64,000 nucleotides of DNA from Saccharothrix sp. NRRL B-16314 (GTDB taxonomy: Bacteria > Actinomycetota > Actinomycetes > Mycobacteriales > Pseudonocardiaceae). The position numbers and the translations under genes are program-made. The notes beneath the pieces were generated by a model. It saw only the letters and a list, made by a program, of their open reading frames with translations, was not told where the DNA came from and ran no database searches. The DNA is taken from the NCBI RefSeq assembly GCF_000716595.1, contig NZ_JNXC01000001.1:558001-622000 (forward strand). The letters run 5' to 3'. Positions 1-8,851 of this stretch are shown here, one piece after another (positions within the stretch are counted from its first letter, which is position 1; each line of letters begins with the position of its first letter).

Positions 1-25
1 TTCAGGCGGTGGTAGGGCAGGCGCA

Positions 26-44
26 CACGCCCGTCAAGGGCGTG
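26..44. promoter_or_regulatory. Candidate attenuator hairpin behind the leader peptide
   Basis: A perfect 7-bp stem (CACGCCC with GGGCGTG, 5-base loop) lies just past the stop of the minus-strand leader peptide and ahead of the next gene, which is off the left edge. The stem is seen directly. A role in attenuation is inferred from its place between leader and target gene. Confidence 0.35.
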
Positions 45-66
45 CGGACTGCCGGGGACCGCCCGG

Positions 67-144
67 TCAGCGCGCCGCGCGACACAGGCTGCTGCGCACG
101 CGGCACAGGTCCACCGCGAGTCGCTTGGTCAGCAGCGTGGTCAT
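67..144 (-). CDS. Putative cysteine-rich leader peptide (25 aa)
   Basis: A 25-codon reading frame opens with ATG at 142-144. Its core, LAVDLCRVRSSLCR, has two cysteines among arginines, the pattern of the short leader peptides found ahead of sulfur-assimilation and sulfur-transfer genes in actinomycetes. It is transcribed in the same direction as the thioredoxin gene upstream and points at a gene beyond the left edge. In M. tuberculosis the neighbour of thiX is the rhodanese cysA2, so a sulfur gene is the likely target. Ribosome stalling at Cys codons when cysteine is scarce is the presumed mechanism (inference). Too short to be judged by composition alone; the motif is the main evidence. Confidence 0.7.
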   Translation of the reverse strand: MTTLLTKRLAVDLCRVRSSLCRAAR

Positions 145-210
145 GCGTTCGAGACTAGCCGCTCATCCCTGCTGTCGGGAGGGGCGTCCATCAGGTGGGA
201 GTCGGCAGGT

Positions 211-636
211 TCACCCGATCGGCCCAGGTAGGTGTGGGCGCAAAGCCGCAATCAGCGAATCCCGCTTGGGCACGCCGCCGACGCGCAGCAGTTCCGCGCC
301 GGTCCCGTCGAGGGCCAGCGTCGTCGGCGCGCGCAGCACCCCGAGCTCGGCGGCGACGTCCGGCAGGTCGGTCACGTCGAGCTCGACGTGCCGCAGCCCT
401 TCGGTGCGGTGGGCGAGCTCTTCGAGCAGCGCCTTGGTCTGCCGGCACGTGGCGCAGAACGTCGTGGACACCTGCAGCAGCGTGACGTGCGTGTTCGGGT
501 CGAGGAGGGCGCGCACCGGCGCGGGCAGGCGGACACCGGGCCTGGCCGCCCGCACCCGACCGTTCCGCGTGCGCAGCACCGCGCCGATCACGGCCACCAC
601 CGCGACCGCGCCGAGCAGTGCCCAGACCCCGGTCAT
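211..636 (-). CDS. thiX: Membrane-anchored thioredoxin-like protein ThiX
   Basis: 141 aa. A hydrophobic N-terminal segment (about residues 2-21) should anchor it in the membrane, followed by a thioredoxin fold whose redox motif reads TTFCATCRQTK (C-A-T-C). A cis-proline-like APTT stretch follows further on, so the thioredoxin fold looks complete. The likely role is thiol-disulfide exchange at the membrane in sulfur metabolism. Its ATG lies one base after the stop of the LmeA-like gene, so the two are probably translationally coupled. The order hydrolase-LmeA-ThiX-leader matches Rv0817c-Rv0816c in M. tuberculosis. The redox partner is not visible here. Confidence 0.85.
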   Translation of the reverse strand: MTGVWALLGAVAVVAVIGAVLRTRNGRVRAARPGVRLPAPVRALLDPNTHVTLLQVSTTFCATCRQTKALLEELAHRTEGLRHVELDVTDLPDVAAELGVLRAPTTLALDGTGAELLRVGGVPKRDSLIAALRPHLPGPIG

Positions 637-637
637 C

Positions 638-1435
638 TCAGCCTGCCTCGTTCAACGGGATGTCGCTGATGGCGCCTTCCACGGTCAGCGCGCCGCTCTC
701 CACCTTGACAGCGGTCGGCGTCACCGTGAAGGGCAGCTCGCCGGGGTGGATGGTCACGCTCAGCGCCTCGCGCACCACGCCGAGCACCGCGTCGAGCCCG
801 GCCAGCGACGTGTCGTCCAGCTCGACGTCGTTCATCGAGATCACCACGTCGCCGTTGGCCAGCGCCACGGTGCCGTACGCGGTGATCCGGATCTTGCGGC
901 TGGCCACCGTGGTGTTGCCGGACAGCTTCACCGCCGCGACCGCCGGGTCCGCCTGCTGCCCGGCGGTCAGCTCGGTGCGGGTGTCCGGCTCGATGGCCAT
1001 GTCGGTGAACGGCGTGACCTGGTTGACCACCCGGTTCAGGTCGTTCGCCTTGATCTTGACGCTGCCCTGCACCTGGTCGATCTTCGCGCCGCGGGTGTTG
1101 CCGGCCAGCAGATCCGACAGACCGATGCGGACGTGCCGGAGGTTGGCGTGGATCTCCAGGTCCCGGAGCTGGTCGCGCACGGGCACGCCGGTGGCGCTGA
1201 TCTCGATGTCCCGGTAGTCGCCCGCGATGGCCTGCGTGACGAACGGGAAGCCGTTGATCCGCACCGACGGGTCCTCGCTCAGCCCGAGCTTCTGCCGCAT
1301 CTTCTGCGCGACCTGGTACTCGCCCGCGGCGGCCAACCCGAAGTCGGCCGCGACCAGCAGCCCGCCGACCACCAGCGCGGCGATGATCAGCTTGCGGCCC
1401 CTGGTGGGACGACGCTTCGTCTCGGTCGCGGTCAT
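638..1435 (-). CDS. LmeA-like DUF2993 phospholipid-binding protein
   Basis: 265 aa. After a basic N-terminus (residues 1-14) comes one transmembrane or signal segment (about 16-33, IIAALVVGGLLVAADFGLA). The rest is the beta-rich DUF2993 domain, rich in alternating hydrophobic strands. The mycobacterial member LmeA (Rv0817c / MSMEG_5785) is an envelope protein that binds phospholipid and is needed for mannan-chain elongation; by family this protein should act outside the membrane. The ATG at 1433-1435 overlaps the stop of the upstream hydrolase in an ATGA, which favours it over the longer open frame extending upstream. Confidence 0.85.
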   Translation of the reverse strand: MTATETKRRPTRGRKLIIAALVVGGLLVAADFGLAAAGEYQVAQKMRQKLGLSEDPSVRINGFPFVTQAIAGDYRDIEISATGVPVRDQLRDLEIHANLRHVRIGLSDLLAGNTRGAKIDQVQGSVKIKANDLNRVVNQVTPFTDMAIEPDTRTELTAGQQADPAVAAVKLSGNTTVASRKIRITAYGTVALANGDVVISMNDVELDDTSLAGLDAVLGVVREALSVTIHPGELPFTVTPTAVKVESGALTVEGAISDIPLNEAG

Positions 1436-2295
1436 CGCCTGCCCTCTGTCCGGTGGTCGGCCGTGTGGTCGCCGTGTGCGGTGTAGCCCGTGTGGTCGCC
1501 GTGTGCGGTGCGGTCGTTGTCGGTGTGCTCGTTGTCGGTGTGCTCGTCGTCGGTGGGGTGGTCGTTCCAGGCCGGCCGCGAGTGCTCGTCCAGCCAGATC
1601 GCCACCCGGTCTACCAGAGCGGGCGTCATCGAGGACTCGGCGTGCCTCATGCCGGGCTCCAGCCACAGCACCGCACCGCCGCCCGCCGCCTTGTGCAGCG
1701 CCACGGCGTGCGCAGGGCCGAAGTAGTGGTCCTCTTCACCGTGCACGATGAGCAGCGGGGTCGGGGTGATGCGGTGCACGACCTCCAGCGGGCTCTCCGG
1801 CGGCGTCGCCCACGGCGGGCCGAGGCGGACGCCCAGCGCGCGGGCGGCGAGCCTGCCGTGCGGCTGTTCCAGGAGCCAGTGCACGCGGCGCATGGCCACC
1901 GTGTCGCGCACCCACCAGCGCGACGGCGCGCTGACGGCCGCCACGGCGTCCGGTTTGTCGTCGTGCAGCCCCGCGTGGCGCAGGGCGATGGACGCGCCCA
2001 TGGAGAAGCCGACCGTCGCGACGCGGCGGTAGCCGAGCCTCCGGGCGAGGGCGACGCCGGCCGCCAAGTCGTGGATTTCGTCATCCCCGACCGAGGAGCG
2101 CCCGGCGGACCTGCCGTGGCCGCGGAAGTCCAGCGCGACGACGCCGCCATGGTGCGCGAACCGCCGCAACACCCGGCTGACGAAAGGTTTTCGGACGTGG
2201 TTCGTGAAGCCGTGGCCCACCACGAAGGCGAGATCCGTCACAGAAGGTGTTGATCTCACATGCAGGCCGTGCAGGAGGACAGCGTCGTGTGACAT
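1432..2295 (-). CDS. Alpha/beta hydrolase with His/Asp-rich C-terminal tail
   Basis: 287 aa. The fold signs are VVGHGFTNH (oxyanion region), LDFRGHGRS, a nucleophile elbow GFSMGAS, an acidic residue in HGEEDHYFG and a late HAES histidine. The substrate is unknown. The last roughly 35 residues are an unusual repeat-like run of His, Asp, Glu, Asn and Thr (EHTDNEHTDN and HGDHTGYTAHGDHTADH), absent from typical family members and encoded by short direct repeats at about 1460-1550. The start at 2293-2295 is the last ATG before conserved sequence; an in-frame ATG about 90 bases upstream is possible. It overlaps the LmeA-like gene by ATGA. It is divergent from glnR. Confidence 0.75.
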   Translation of the reverse strand: MSHDAVLLHGLHVRSTPSVTDLAFVVGHGFTNHVRKPFVSRVLRRFAHHGGVVALDFRGHGRSAGRSSVGDDEIHDLAAGVALARRLGYRRVATVGFSMGASIALRHAGLHDDKPDAVAAVSAPSRWWVRDTVAMRRVHWLLEQPHGRLAARALGVRLGPPWATPPESPLEVVHRITPTPLLIVHGEEDHYFGPAHAVALHKAAGGGAVLWLEPGMRHAESSMTPALVDRVAIWLDEHSRPAWNDHPTDDEHTDNEHTDNDRTAHGDHTGYTAHGDHTADHRTEGRR

Positions 2296-2470
2296 GGATG
2301 TAACAGGCGTGACGCTTGTGGAAACAACTGTGACTCTGTCCTGCTGACCTGGGTCTTTCGTGGTGTGCACCGGTATCGTCTCCGTCATCCGCAGGCAACG
2401 GGGCCCGGTCACCGTACTTCGCTGATGCCTGGTCGGTGACCACGCACCGGCCGAACGAGAGGGCGCCGCG

Positions 2471-3226
2471 ATGAGTATCGACGTGCTGCTGTTGACCACC
2501 GACTCCGACCCCGAGGCGGTCCTCCCCGCGCTGTCGCTCCTCCCGCACGAGGTGCGCCCGCTGCGCCCGGAGGTGTCGGCGCTGCTGGAAGCCGGCCCCC
2601 ACGACATCGTGCTGGTGGACGCGCGGACCGACCTGGTCGCCGCCCGCAGCCTGTGCCGGCTGCTCGACTCCAGCGGGGTGGACGTGCCCGTGGTGGCGGT
2701 CGTCACCGAGGGCGGTCTGGTCGCGGTGAACTCCGACTGGAGCGTGGACGAGATCCTGCTCCCCACCTCCGGCCCCGCCGAGGTGGACGCCCGGCTGCGC
2801 CTGGTGCGCTCCCGGCGCGGCACCACGCAGCCCGGTGGCGACGGCTCGATCCAGCTCGGCGAGCTGGTCATCGACGAGGCGACCTACACGGCCCGCCTGC
2901 GCGGCCGTCCGCTCGACCTGACCTACAAGGAGTTCGAGCTGCTGAAGTACCTGGCGCAGCACGCGGGCCGGGTGTTCACCCGCGCGCAGTTGCTCCAGGA
3001 GGTCTGGGGCTACGACTTCTTCGGTGGCACGCGGACCGTGGACGTGCACGTCCGACGGCTGCGCGCGAAGCTCGGCCCCGAGCACGAGTCGCTCATCGGC
3101 ACCGTGCGCAACGTCGGCTACAAGTTCGTCCGCCCGCCGCGCCCCGGCAGCGCCCGCCGCGTCGAGCACGCGATCGAGGCGCCGGAGACGACGATCGACG
3201 AGGCCGAGCTGATCTTCCGGGCGTGA
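2471..3226 (+). CDS. glnR: Orphan OmpR-type response regulator GlnR
   Basis: 251 aa. The N-terminal receiver-like domain (about 1-115) carries the GlnR phrase RSLCRLL and [14 protein letters not shown]. The C-terminal winged helix (about 125-225) contains [15 protein letters not shown] and [13 protein letters not shown]. Actinobacterial GlnR controls nitrogen assimilation genes and acts without a cognate kinase; consistent with that, no histidine kinase is nearby. It lies directly upstream of mshD, the same order as Rv0818-Rv0819. The ATG is preceded by GAGAGGG. Orthology is strongly supported by sequence and context; targets were not tested here. Confidence 0.9.
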   Translation: MSIDVLLLTTDSDPEAVLPALSLLPHEVRPLRPEVSALLEAGPHDIVLVDARTDLVAARSLCRLLDSSGVDVPVVAVVTEGGLVAVNSDWSVDEILLPTSGPAEVDARLRLVRSRRGTTQPGGDGSIQLGELVIDEATYTARLRGRPLDLTYKEFELLKYLAQHAGRVFTRAQLLQEVWGYDFFGGTRTVDVHVRRLRAKLGPEHESLIGTVRNVGYKFVRPPRPGSARRVEHAIEAPETTIDEAELIFRA

Positions 3227-3295
3227 TGGCCGACGCTTCGCGGACGCGACCTCGCGGCGTGGCTGAGCAGGGGCGTGGCTGAGTAGGTTTGTGGG

Positions 3296-4174
3296 GTGGA
3301 ATCGACGTGGATCGAGGAGCTGTCCCCCGAGCAGGCCGACGAGGTCACCGGTCTGCTCGGGGATGCCCAAGCCGCTGACGGTGTCGCACCCGTGGGCGAG
3401 GCCGTCGTGCTGCGGCTGCGGCCCGGCGCACCCGGCAGCAACCACCTGCTGGTCCACGACGGTGGCGCGCTGGTCGGCTACCTGCACGTGGACGTCTTCG
3501 GCGACGCGGACGGCAACGAGGTCGCCGAGCTGGCCGTCCACCCCGAGCACCGCCGTCGTGGCGTCGGCACCGCGCTGCTCGAAGCGGTCGCCGACCGCCC
3601 CAAGCCGCTCCGCGCCTGGTCGCACGGCGGGCACCCCGGCGCCGAAGCCCTCGCCGCCAAGTTCTCCTACCGCAAGGTGCGCGAACTCCTGCGCCTGCGC
3701 CGCCCGCTGGACGCCGACCTGCCCGAGCCCGTGCTGCCCGACGGCGTCACGCTGCGCCCGTTCGTGCCCCGCCGGGACGAGGCGGCCGTCGTCTACGTCA
3801 ACCACCGCGCGTTCTCCTGGCACCCCGAGCAGGGCGCGATGAGCATCGAGGACCTGCGGCAGAAGGAGGAGCAGCCGTGGTTCGACCCGGCCGGCTTCCT
3901 GCTGGCGGTCGACCGCGACGAACGGCTCCTCGGCTTCCACTGGACCAAGACGCACACCGCGGACCTCGGCGAGGTGTACGTGGTGGGCGTCGACCCGGAC
4001 GCGCAGGGCGGCGGCCTCGGCAAGGCGATCACCCTCGCGGGCCTGGCGCACCTCCGCGACTCGGGGCGCGGTGAGGTCATGCTGTACGTCGAATCCGACA
4101 ACGGTGCGGCGCTGTCCGTGTACAACCGGTTGGGCTTCACGCGCTGGGACTCGGACGTCCAATACGCCCGGTAG
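3296..4174 (+). CDS. mshD: Mycothiol synthase MshD
   Basis: 292 aa with two GNAT acetyltransferase domains: N-terminal about 1-140 (ELAVHPEHRRRGVGTALL, the acetyl-CoA loop) and C-terminal about 150-292 (VVGVDPDAQGGGLGKAITL). MshD acetylates Cys-GlcN-Ins, the last step of mycothiol synthesis in the cytoplasm. FHWTKTH, YVVGVDP and LYVESDN are typical of the family. The GTG start sits 6 bases after a TAGGTT -10-like element (3284-3289) with no Shine-Dalgarno, so a leaderless transcript is likely. Same gene order as in mycobacteria. Confidence 0.93.
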   Translation: MESTWIEELSPEQADEVTGLLGDAQAADGVAPVGEAVVLRLRPGAPGSNHLLVHDGGALVGYLHVDVFGDADGNEVAELAVHPEHRRRGVGTALLEAVADRPKPLRAWSHGGHPGAEALAAKFSYRKVRELLRLRRPLDADLPEPVLPDGVTLRPFVPRRDEAAVVYVNHRAFSWHPEQGAMSIEDLRQKEEQPWFDPAGFLLAVDRDERLLGFHWTKTHTADLGEVYVVGVDPDAQGGGLGKAITLAGLAHLRDSGRGEVMLYVESDNGAALSVYNRLGFTRWDSDVQYAR

Positions 4175-4236
4175 TGACAAACCCATCACGCCATGCAAAC
4201 GTGCAGGTCACGAGACACTCATTCGGCGGTGTACTC

Positions 4237-4276
4237 GGTCACCTCCCGTGTGGAGTTCACCTCTCGTTCACCTTCT
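4237..4276 (+). promoter_or_regulatory. PHO box upstream of pstS
   Basis: Two adjacent 11-base direct repeats, GTTCACCTCTC (4255-4265) and GTTCACCTTCT (4266-4276), match the PhoP-binding repeat of Streptomyces and related actinomycetes. A third similar unit, GGTCACCTCCC, lies at 4237-4247, and another GGTCAC at 4206-4211. The position, about 90 bases before the pstS start, fits activation of the phosphate-uptake operon during phosphate starvation. The repeats are seen; PhoP binding is inferred. Confidence 0.8.
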
Positions 4277-4366
4277 CCTGGGGGCCTGTCCACCCTCGCT
4301 ACCTACCGTCCGTGTCGAGCGGCGGATGTGCGCCGCGACATCCGTTCCGTAGCTGGAGGACTCCAG

Positions 4367-5485
4367 GTGAAGACCAAGCGACACGGCGCCGTTCTCGGCC
4401 TGATCGCGGCCGGTGCGCTTCTGCTCACCGCGTGTGGAAGCGACGCGAACACCCCGCAGGGCCAGGCGCCGGCGACCGGCGAGTCGTCGACCCCGGTCGA
4501 CTGCGGCGGCAAGTCGAAGCTCAGCGCAGAGGGCTCTTCGGCGCAGAAGAACGCGATGGACACGTTCGTGCAGGCCTACCAGCAGAAGTGCCAGGGCGCT
4601 GACCTCGCGTACAACGCCTCCGGTTCCGGTGCGGGCGTCAAGCAGTTCATCGGTGGTCAGGTCGACTTCGGCGGCTCCGACTCGCCGCTGTCCGAGAGCA
4701 AGGGCGAGGTCGCCAAGGCGGCCGAGCGCTGCCAGGGCAACCCGGCGTGGAACCTGCCGCTCGTGTTCGGCCCCGTCGCGGTCGGCTACAAGCTGGAGGG
4801 CGTCACCGACCTCACGCTGTCCGGCGAGCTCGTCGCCAAGATCTTCAACGGCACCGTGAAGAAGTGGAACGACCCGGCCGTCGCCGCCCTCAACGGCAGC
4901 GCCAAGCTGCCCGACAAGGACATCAAGGTCGTCTACCGCTCGGACGAGTCCGGCACCACGGACAACTTCCAGCTGTACCTCGACGCCGCTTCGAAGGGCG
5001 CGTGGACGCAGGGCGCGGGCAAGCAGTTCAAGGGCGGTGTCGGCGAGGCCAAGGAGAAGTCCGCCGGTGTCGCGCAGGCCGTCGGCTCGGTCGACGGTGC
5101 CATCACCTACGTCGAGCTGTCCTTCGCCCAGGACAACAAGCTGTCCATCGCCAAGATCGACAACGGCTCCGGCGCGGTCGAGCTGAACGACGCGTCGGTC
5201 GGCAAGGCCATCGACGGCGCGAAGATCAAGGGCACCGGCAACGACCTGGTGCTCGACCTCGACTCGATCTACGGCTCCACCGAGGCGGGCACCTACCCGC
5301 TGCTGCTCGCCACCTACGAGATCGTCTGCTCGAAGGGCTACGACGCCGACACCGCGAAGGCCGTCAAGGCGTTCCTCACGGTGGCCGCGACCGACGGCCA
5401 GGCCGGCCTCGCGGACGCGGGCTACGCCCCCGTGCCCCAGGCCTTCCAGGAGAAGCTGCTGACCGCCATCAAGGCGATCGCCTGA
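4367..5485 (+). CDS. pstS: Phosphate ABC transporter substrate-binding lipoprotein PstS
   Basis: 372 aa. Signal peptide with lipobox LLTAC (Cys23), then a periplasmic-binding fold with the phosphate-binding phrases [28 protein letters not shown] and [11 protein letters not shown]. It captures inorganic phosphate outside the membrane for PstCAB. The GTG start at 4367 is set by GGAGGA at 4355-4360 and by the signal peptide; the frame stays open upstream through the PHO box, which is noncoding. First gene of pstSCAB, controlled by the repeats described above. Confidence 0.96.
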   Translation: MKTKRHGAVLGLIAAGALLLTACGSDANTPQGQAPATGESSTPVDCGGKSKLSAEGSSAQKNAMDTFVQAYQQKCQGADLAYNASGSGAGVKQFIGGQVDFGGSDSPLSESKGEVAKAAERCQGNPAWNLPLVFGPVAVGYKLEGVTDLTLSGELVAKIFNGTVKKWNDPAVAALNGSAKLPDKDIKVVYRSDESGTTDNFQLYLDAASKGAWTQGAGKQFKGGVGEAKEKSAGVAQAVGSVDGAITYVELSFAQDNKLSIAKIDNGSGAVELNDASVGKAIDGAKIKGTGNDLVLDLDSIYGSTEAGTYPLLLATYEIVCSKGYDADTAKAVKAFLTVAATDGQAGLADAGYAPVPQAFQEKLLTAIKAIA

Positions 5486-5519
5486 CCGGGCCGGCACACT
5501 TCTCGGGAACGCCATTGCG

Positions 5520-6575
5520 ATGAACGACCGCACAGTGGCCCCACGCCCCGCGGGCACCGGTTCGACCGGTGCCCGCGCGGGCGTTCCGGCTGCCCGACCC
5601 GACTCGGAGGCTCCGATTCCCCCGACCACGGAAGCCGACCAGAAGACCATCGTCCGGCCGGGTGACCGGATCTTCGCAGGCCTGGCCACCGGGTCGGGCA
5701 TCTTCATCGTGGTCCTGATCGCGGCGATCGGCGTCTTCCTGCTGCTCCAGGCCATCCCGTCGCTCGCGCTGGACCAGGTCAACTTCCTGACCAGCCGCGA
5801 GTGGTCGACCGGCGACGTCGACAACATGCGGTACGGCATCCTGGACCTGTTCCTGGTGACCGTGGTGTCGTCCGCGTTCGCCCTGGTCATCGCGATGCCG
5901 ATCGCCCTCGGCATCGCCCTGTTCCTCACCCAGTACGCGCCACGCCGGCTGGCCCGGCCGTTCGCGTACGTCATCGACCTGCTGGCCGCCGTGCCGTCGA
6001 TCATCTTCGGCCTGTGGGGCCTGCTCGTGCTCGGCCCGGTGCTCACCCCGATCGGCGAGTGGCTGACCTCGAACCTCGGCTGGCTGCCGCTGTTCGCCGA
6101 GGGCAACGTCAGCATCGAGCTGGGCGGCACCATCTTCACCGCCGGCATCGTGCTGGCCGTGATGATCCTGCCGATCATCACCGCGGTCAGCCGCGAGGTG
6201 TTCGACCGCACCCCGGTCACCCACGTCGAAGGCGCCATCGCGCTGGGCGCCACGAAGTGGGAGGTCGTGCGGACCACGGTGCTGCCGTTCGGCAAGGCCG
6301 GTTACGTCAGCGCCTCCATGCTCGGCCTCGGCCGGGCGCTCGGTGAGACGATCGCGCTGACGATCATCCTCAGCGGCACCGGCGCGGCGTTCGCGTGGAG
6401 CCTGTTCGACGGCGGCGCGACGTTCGCGTCGAAGATCGCGCTGGCCGCGCCCGAGTTCAACGACCCGCGCACCGCGGGCGCCTACATCGCCGCCGGCCTG
6501 GTGCTGTTCGTGCTCACCTTCGGCGTCAACGCCATCGCCCGGTCCATCGTCGCCGGTCACAAGGAGTACGAATGA
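5520..6575 (+). CDS. pstC: Phosphate ABC transporter permease PstC
   Basis: 351 aa. About 45 residues of disordered, Pro/Ala-rich cytoplasmic N-terminus, then six or so membrane helices of the binding-protein-dependent permease type. The EAA-like coupling loop reads [20 protein letters not shown]. It pairs with PstA to form the phosphate channel. It starts 34 bases after pstS and overlaps pstA by ATGA at 6572-6575, so translation is probably coupled. Length and layout are normal for the family. Confidence 0.95.
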   Translation: MNDRTVAPRPAGTGSTGARAGVPAARPDSEAPIPPTTEADQKTIVRPGDRIFAGLATGSGIFIVVLIAAIGVFLLLQAIPSLALDQVNFLTSREWSTGDVDNMRYGILDLFLVTVVSSAFALVIAMPIALGIALFLTQYAPRRLARPFAYVIDLLAAVPSIIFGLWGLLVLGPVLTPIGEWLTSNLGWLPLFAEGNVSIELGGTIFTAGIVLAVMILPIITAVSREVFDRTPVTHVEGAIALGATKWEVVRTTVLPFGKAGYVSASMLGLGRALGETIALTIILSGTGAAFAWSLFDGGATFASKIALAAPEFNDPRTAGAYIAAGLVLFVLTFGVNAIARSIVAGHKEYE

Positions 6576-7486
6576 CGACCGACACGGCGGACCTGAACCG
6601 CCTCGCCACGCCGCCGACGTTCCAGAGCGTCTCCGGTGCGCGCAAGTTCAAGAACGCCGTCGCCACCGCGCTGGTGTACGGGGCGTTCCTCGTCGCGATC
6701 GTGCCGCTGATCTGGGTGCTGTTCGTGGTGGTCGAACGCGGGTTCCCGGTGGTGCTGGACGGCGACTGGTGGCAGAAGTCGCTGTCCGGTCTGCTGTCCC
6801 GCCAGCAGGGCGGCGGCGTCTACCACGCGATCTACGGCACGCTCGTGCAAGGCCTGGTGTGCGGTGTGCTGTCGGTGCCGCTCGGCCTGTTCGTCGGTGT
6901 GTACCTGGTGGAGTACGGCGGCCGGTCCAAGCTGTCCCGCGCCACCACGTTCATGGTCGACATCCTGACCGGCGTGCCGTCCATCGTGGCCGCGCTGTTC
7001 ATCTACACGCTGTGGATCACGTACTTCGGCTTCGGTCGCAGCGGTTTCGCGGTGTCGCTGGCGCTGGTGCTGCTGATGGTGCCGGTGATCGTGCGGACCA
7101 CCGAGGAAATGCTGAAGATCGTGCCGGACGAGCTGCGCGAGGCGTCCTACGCGCTGGGCATCCCGAAGTGGAAGACGATCGTGAAGGTCGTCATCCCCAC
7201 GGCGCTGTCCGGGATCATCACCGGCATCATGCTGGCCCTCGCCCGGGTCATGGGCGAGACCGCCCCGGTGCTCGTGCTCGCCGCTTACGCGCCGTACATC
7301 AACTACAACCTGTTCGAAGGACCGATGGCGTCGCTGCCGCTGCTGATGACGTCGGAGCGGAACAACCCGACGCAGGCCGGTTTCGAGCGGATCTGGGGTG
7401 CGGCGATCACCCTGGTCATCATCATCACGCTGTTCAACCTGCTGGCTACCGTGATCTCGCGGTGGCTGGCTCCGAAGACGAAGTGA
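6572..7486 (+). CDS. pstA: Phosphate ABC transporter permease PstA
   Basis: 304 aa with six predicted membrane helices. The permease coupling loop is [20 protein letters not shown], and [10 protein letters not shown] and [13 protein letters not shown] are typical of PstA. It forms the channel with PstC and docks on PstB. The ATG at 6572 overlaps the pstC stop; pstB begins 10 bases after its own stop. No anomalies were seen. Confidence 0.95.
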   Translation: MTTDTADLNRLATPPTFQSVSGARKFKNAVATALVYGAFLVAIVPLIWVLFVVVERGFPVVLDGDWWQKSLSGLLSRQQGGGVYHAIYGTLVQGLVCGVLSVPLGLFVGVYLVEYGGRSKLSRATTFMVDILTGVPSIVAALFIYTLWITYFGFGRSGFAVSLALVLLMVPVIVRTTEEMLKIVPDELREASYALGIPKWKTIVKVVIPTALSGIITGIMLALARVMGETAPVLVLAAYAPYINYNLFEGPMASLPLLMTSERNNPTQAGFERIWGAAITLVIIITLFNLLATVISRWLAPKTK

Positions 7487-7496
7487 GCGGGCGGTC

Positions 7497-8273
7497 ATGG
7501 CCAAGCGCATCGACGTGAAAGACCTCAACCTGTTCTACGGCAAGTTCCACGCCGTGGACGGTGTTTCGCTCGCCGTGCCGCCGAAGAACGTGACGGCGTT
7601 CATCGGCCCGTCCGGTTGCGGCAAGTCCACCGTGCTGCGGTCGTTGAACCGCATGCACGAGGTGGCGCCCGGAGCGCGGGTGGAGGGCACCGTGCTGCTG
7701 GACGGGGAGGACATCTACGCGTCCTCCGTGGACCCGGTGCAGGTGCGCCGGACCATCGGCATGGTGTTCCAGCGCCCCAACCCGTTCCCGACGATGTCCA
7801 TCCGGGACAACGTGGTGGCCGGGCTGAAGCTGGCGGGTGAGCGGAACAAGAAGAAGCTCGACGAGGTGGCCGAGCGGTCGTTGCGCGGGGCGAACCTGTG
7901 GAACGAGGTCAAGGACCGCCTCGACCGGCCCGGTGGTGGGTTGTCGGGTGGTCAGCAGCAGCGGTTGTGCATCGCGCGGGCGATCGCCGTGCAGCCGGAC
8001 GTGCTGTTGATGGACGAGCCGTGCTCCGCGCTCGACCCCATCTCGACCCTGGCGATCGAGGACCTGATCACGGAGTTGAAGAAGGAGTACACGATCGTCA
8101 TCGTGACCCACAACATGCAGCAGGCTGCGCGGGTCAGCGACCAGACGGCGTTCTTCAACCTGCTGGGCGTCGGCCAGCCGGGTCGGCTGATCGAGGTGGA
8201 CGACACCGAGAAGATCTTCTCGAACCCCAGCCAGAAAGCCACGGAAGACTACATCTCCGGCCGCTTCGGCTGA
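7497..8273 (+). CDS. pstB: Phosphate ABC transporter ATPase PstB
   Basis: 258 aa. Walker [10 protein letters not shown] (37-45), ABC signature [14 protein letters not shown], Walker [13 protein letters not shown] and the switch histidine in [26 protein letters not shown] is specific to the phosphate importer family. It powers PstSCA. Last gene of the operon, followed by a strong terminator. The corresponding gene in M. tuberculosis is phoT (Rv0820), which lies directly beside phoY2; here a type VII secretion cassette separates pstB from phoU. Confidence 0.96.
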   Translation: MAKRIDVKDLNLFYGKFHAVDGVSLAVPPKNVTAFIGPSGCGKSTVLRSLNRMHEVAPGARVEGTVLLDGEDIYASSVDPVQVRRTIGMVFQRPNPFPTMSIRDNVVAGLKLAGERNKKKLDEVAERSLRGANLWNEVKDRLDRPGGGLSGGQQQRLCIARAIAVQPDVLLMDEPCSALDPISTLAIEDLITELKKEYTIVIVTHNMQQAARVSDQTAFFNLLGVGQPGRLIEVDDTEKIFSNPSQKATEDYISGRFG

Positions 8274-8291
8274 TCCCGGTTCCCCCCGTCA

Positions 8292-8322
8292 GAGCCCTCC
8301 CGCCGCTGGTGGGAGGGCTCTT
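8292..8322 (+). terminator. Terminator after pstSCAB
   Basis: Perfect 11-bp stem AGAGCCCTCCC / GGGAGGGCTCT with a 9-base loop, 18 bases after the pstB stop. There is no long T tract, as is usual in actinomycetes. Confidence 0.85.
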
Positions 8323-8437
8323 GCGCGTTCGGGTGACGGTGGAACCAGCGACCCGCCCCTAGCGTCAAAATCGAGACATGGTCCTCCTTTCGGGGGTACC
8401 GTGACGGCTGGGATCGGCAGACTTGCAGGGGGTAACC

Positions 8438-8839
8438 GTGGCGATGGAAGGTGCGTGGAGCGCACAGTCCATGCAGGCGATGACGGCCAACATGGTCGGT
8501 CTCAAGCAGGCCGCCGAGTCGGGCTCGTTCGCGATCAGCGAAGACGGTGCCCAGGCCTACCTGAAGGCGATCGACGCCGCTATGCAGGACCTGCGCAAAA
8601 TCGACCAAGAGCTCGGCTTGTTGCGTCAGGACGTCAAGCTCGGAACCAGCCCGGACGGCACGGCCATGGCGCGCTACAACAAGGAGAGCGCCGAAGGTGG
8701 CGCCGGCACGACCGGCATCGTCCCGGCGATCGAGCAGTTGCGGACAGCGTTGGACGAGGCGCGTGGGGCGATGCAGAAGGCGATCGAGAACTATCGTGAG
8801 GTCGACAGCTCGAACGCAAGCACCTACAAACGCTACTGA
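8438..8839 (+). CDS. Small helical protein with a type VII YxxxD signal
   Basis: 133 aa, largely alpha-helical, no signal peptide. Near the C-terminus NYREVDSS contains YxxxD, the general secretion signal of ESX/type VII substrates, following a long helix (residues about 90-122). It is followed by a DUF3558 lipoprotein, a PPE-like protein and EspG, so it is best read as an ESX-type substrate or partner resembling WXG100/Esp proteins. No WXG turn is evident, so it is not a standard EsxA/B. GTG at 8438 is chosen because AGGGGG lies 5-6 bases ahead; a TTG 15 bases upstream or an ATG 6 bases downstream are alternatives. Confidence 0.65.
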   Translation: MAMEGAWSAQSMQAMTANMVGLKQAAESGSFAISEDGAQAYLKAIDAAMQDLRKIDQELGLLRQDVKLGTSPDGTAMARYNKESAEGGAGTTGIVPAIEQLRTALDEARGAMQKAIENYREVDSSNASTYKRY

Positions 8840-8851
8840 GGGTGGAGTCAG

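Noticed and set aside
2081..4198. Long minus-strand open frame opposite glnR and mshD
   Set aside because: Antisense shadow of high-GC genes: no ribosome site, composition dominated by Arg/Ala/Val-Asp patterns, no family; the plus-strand genes are certain.
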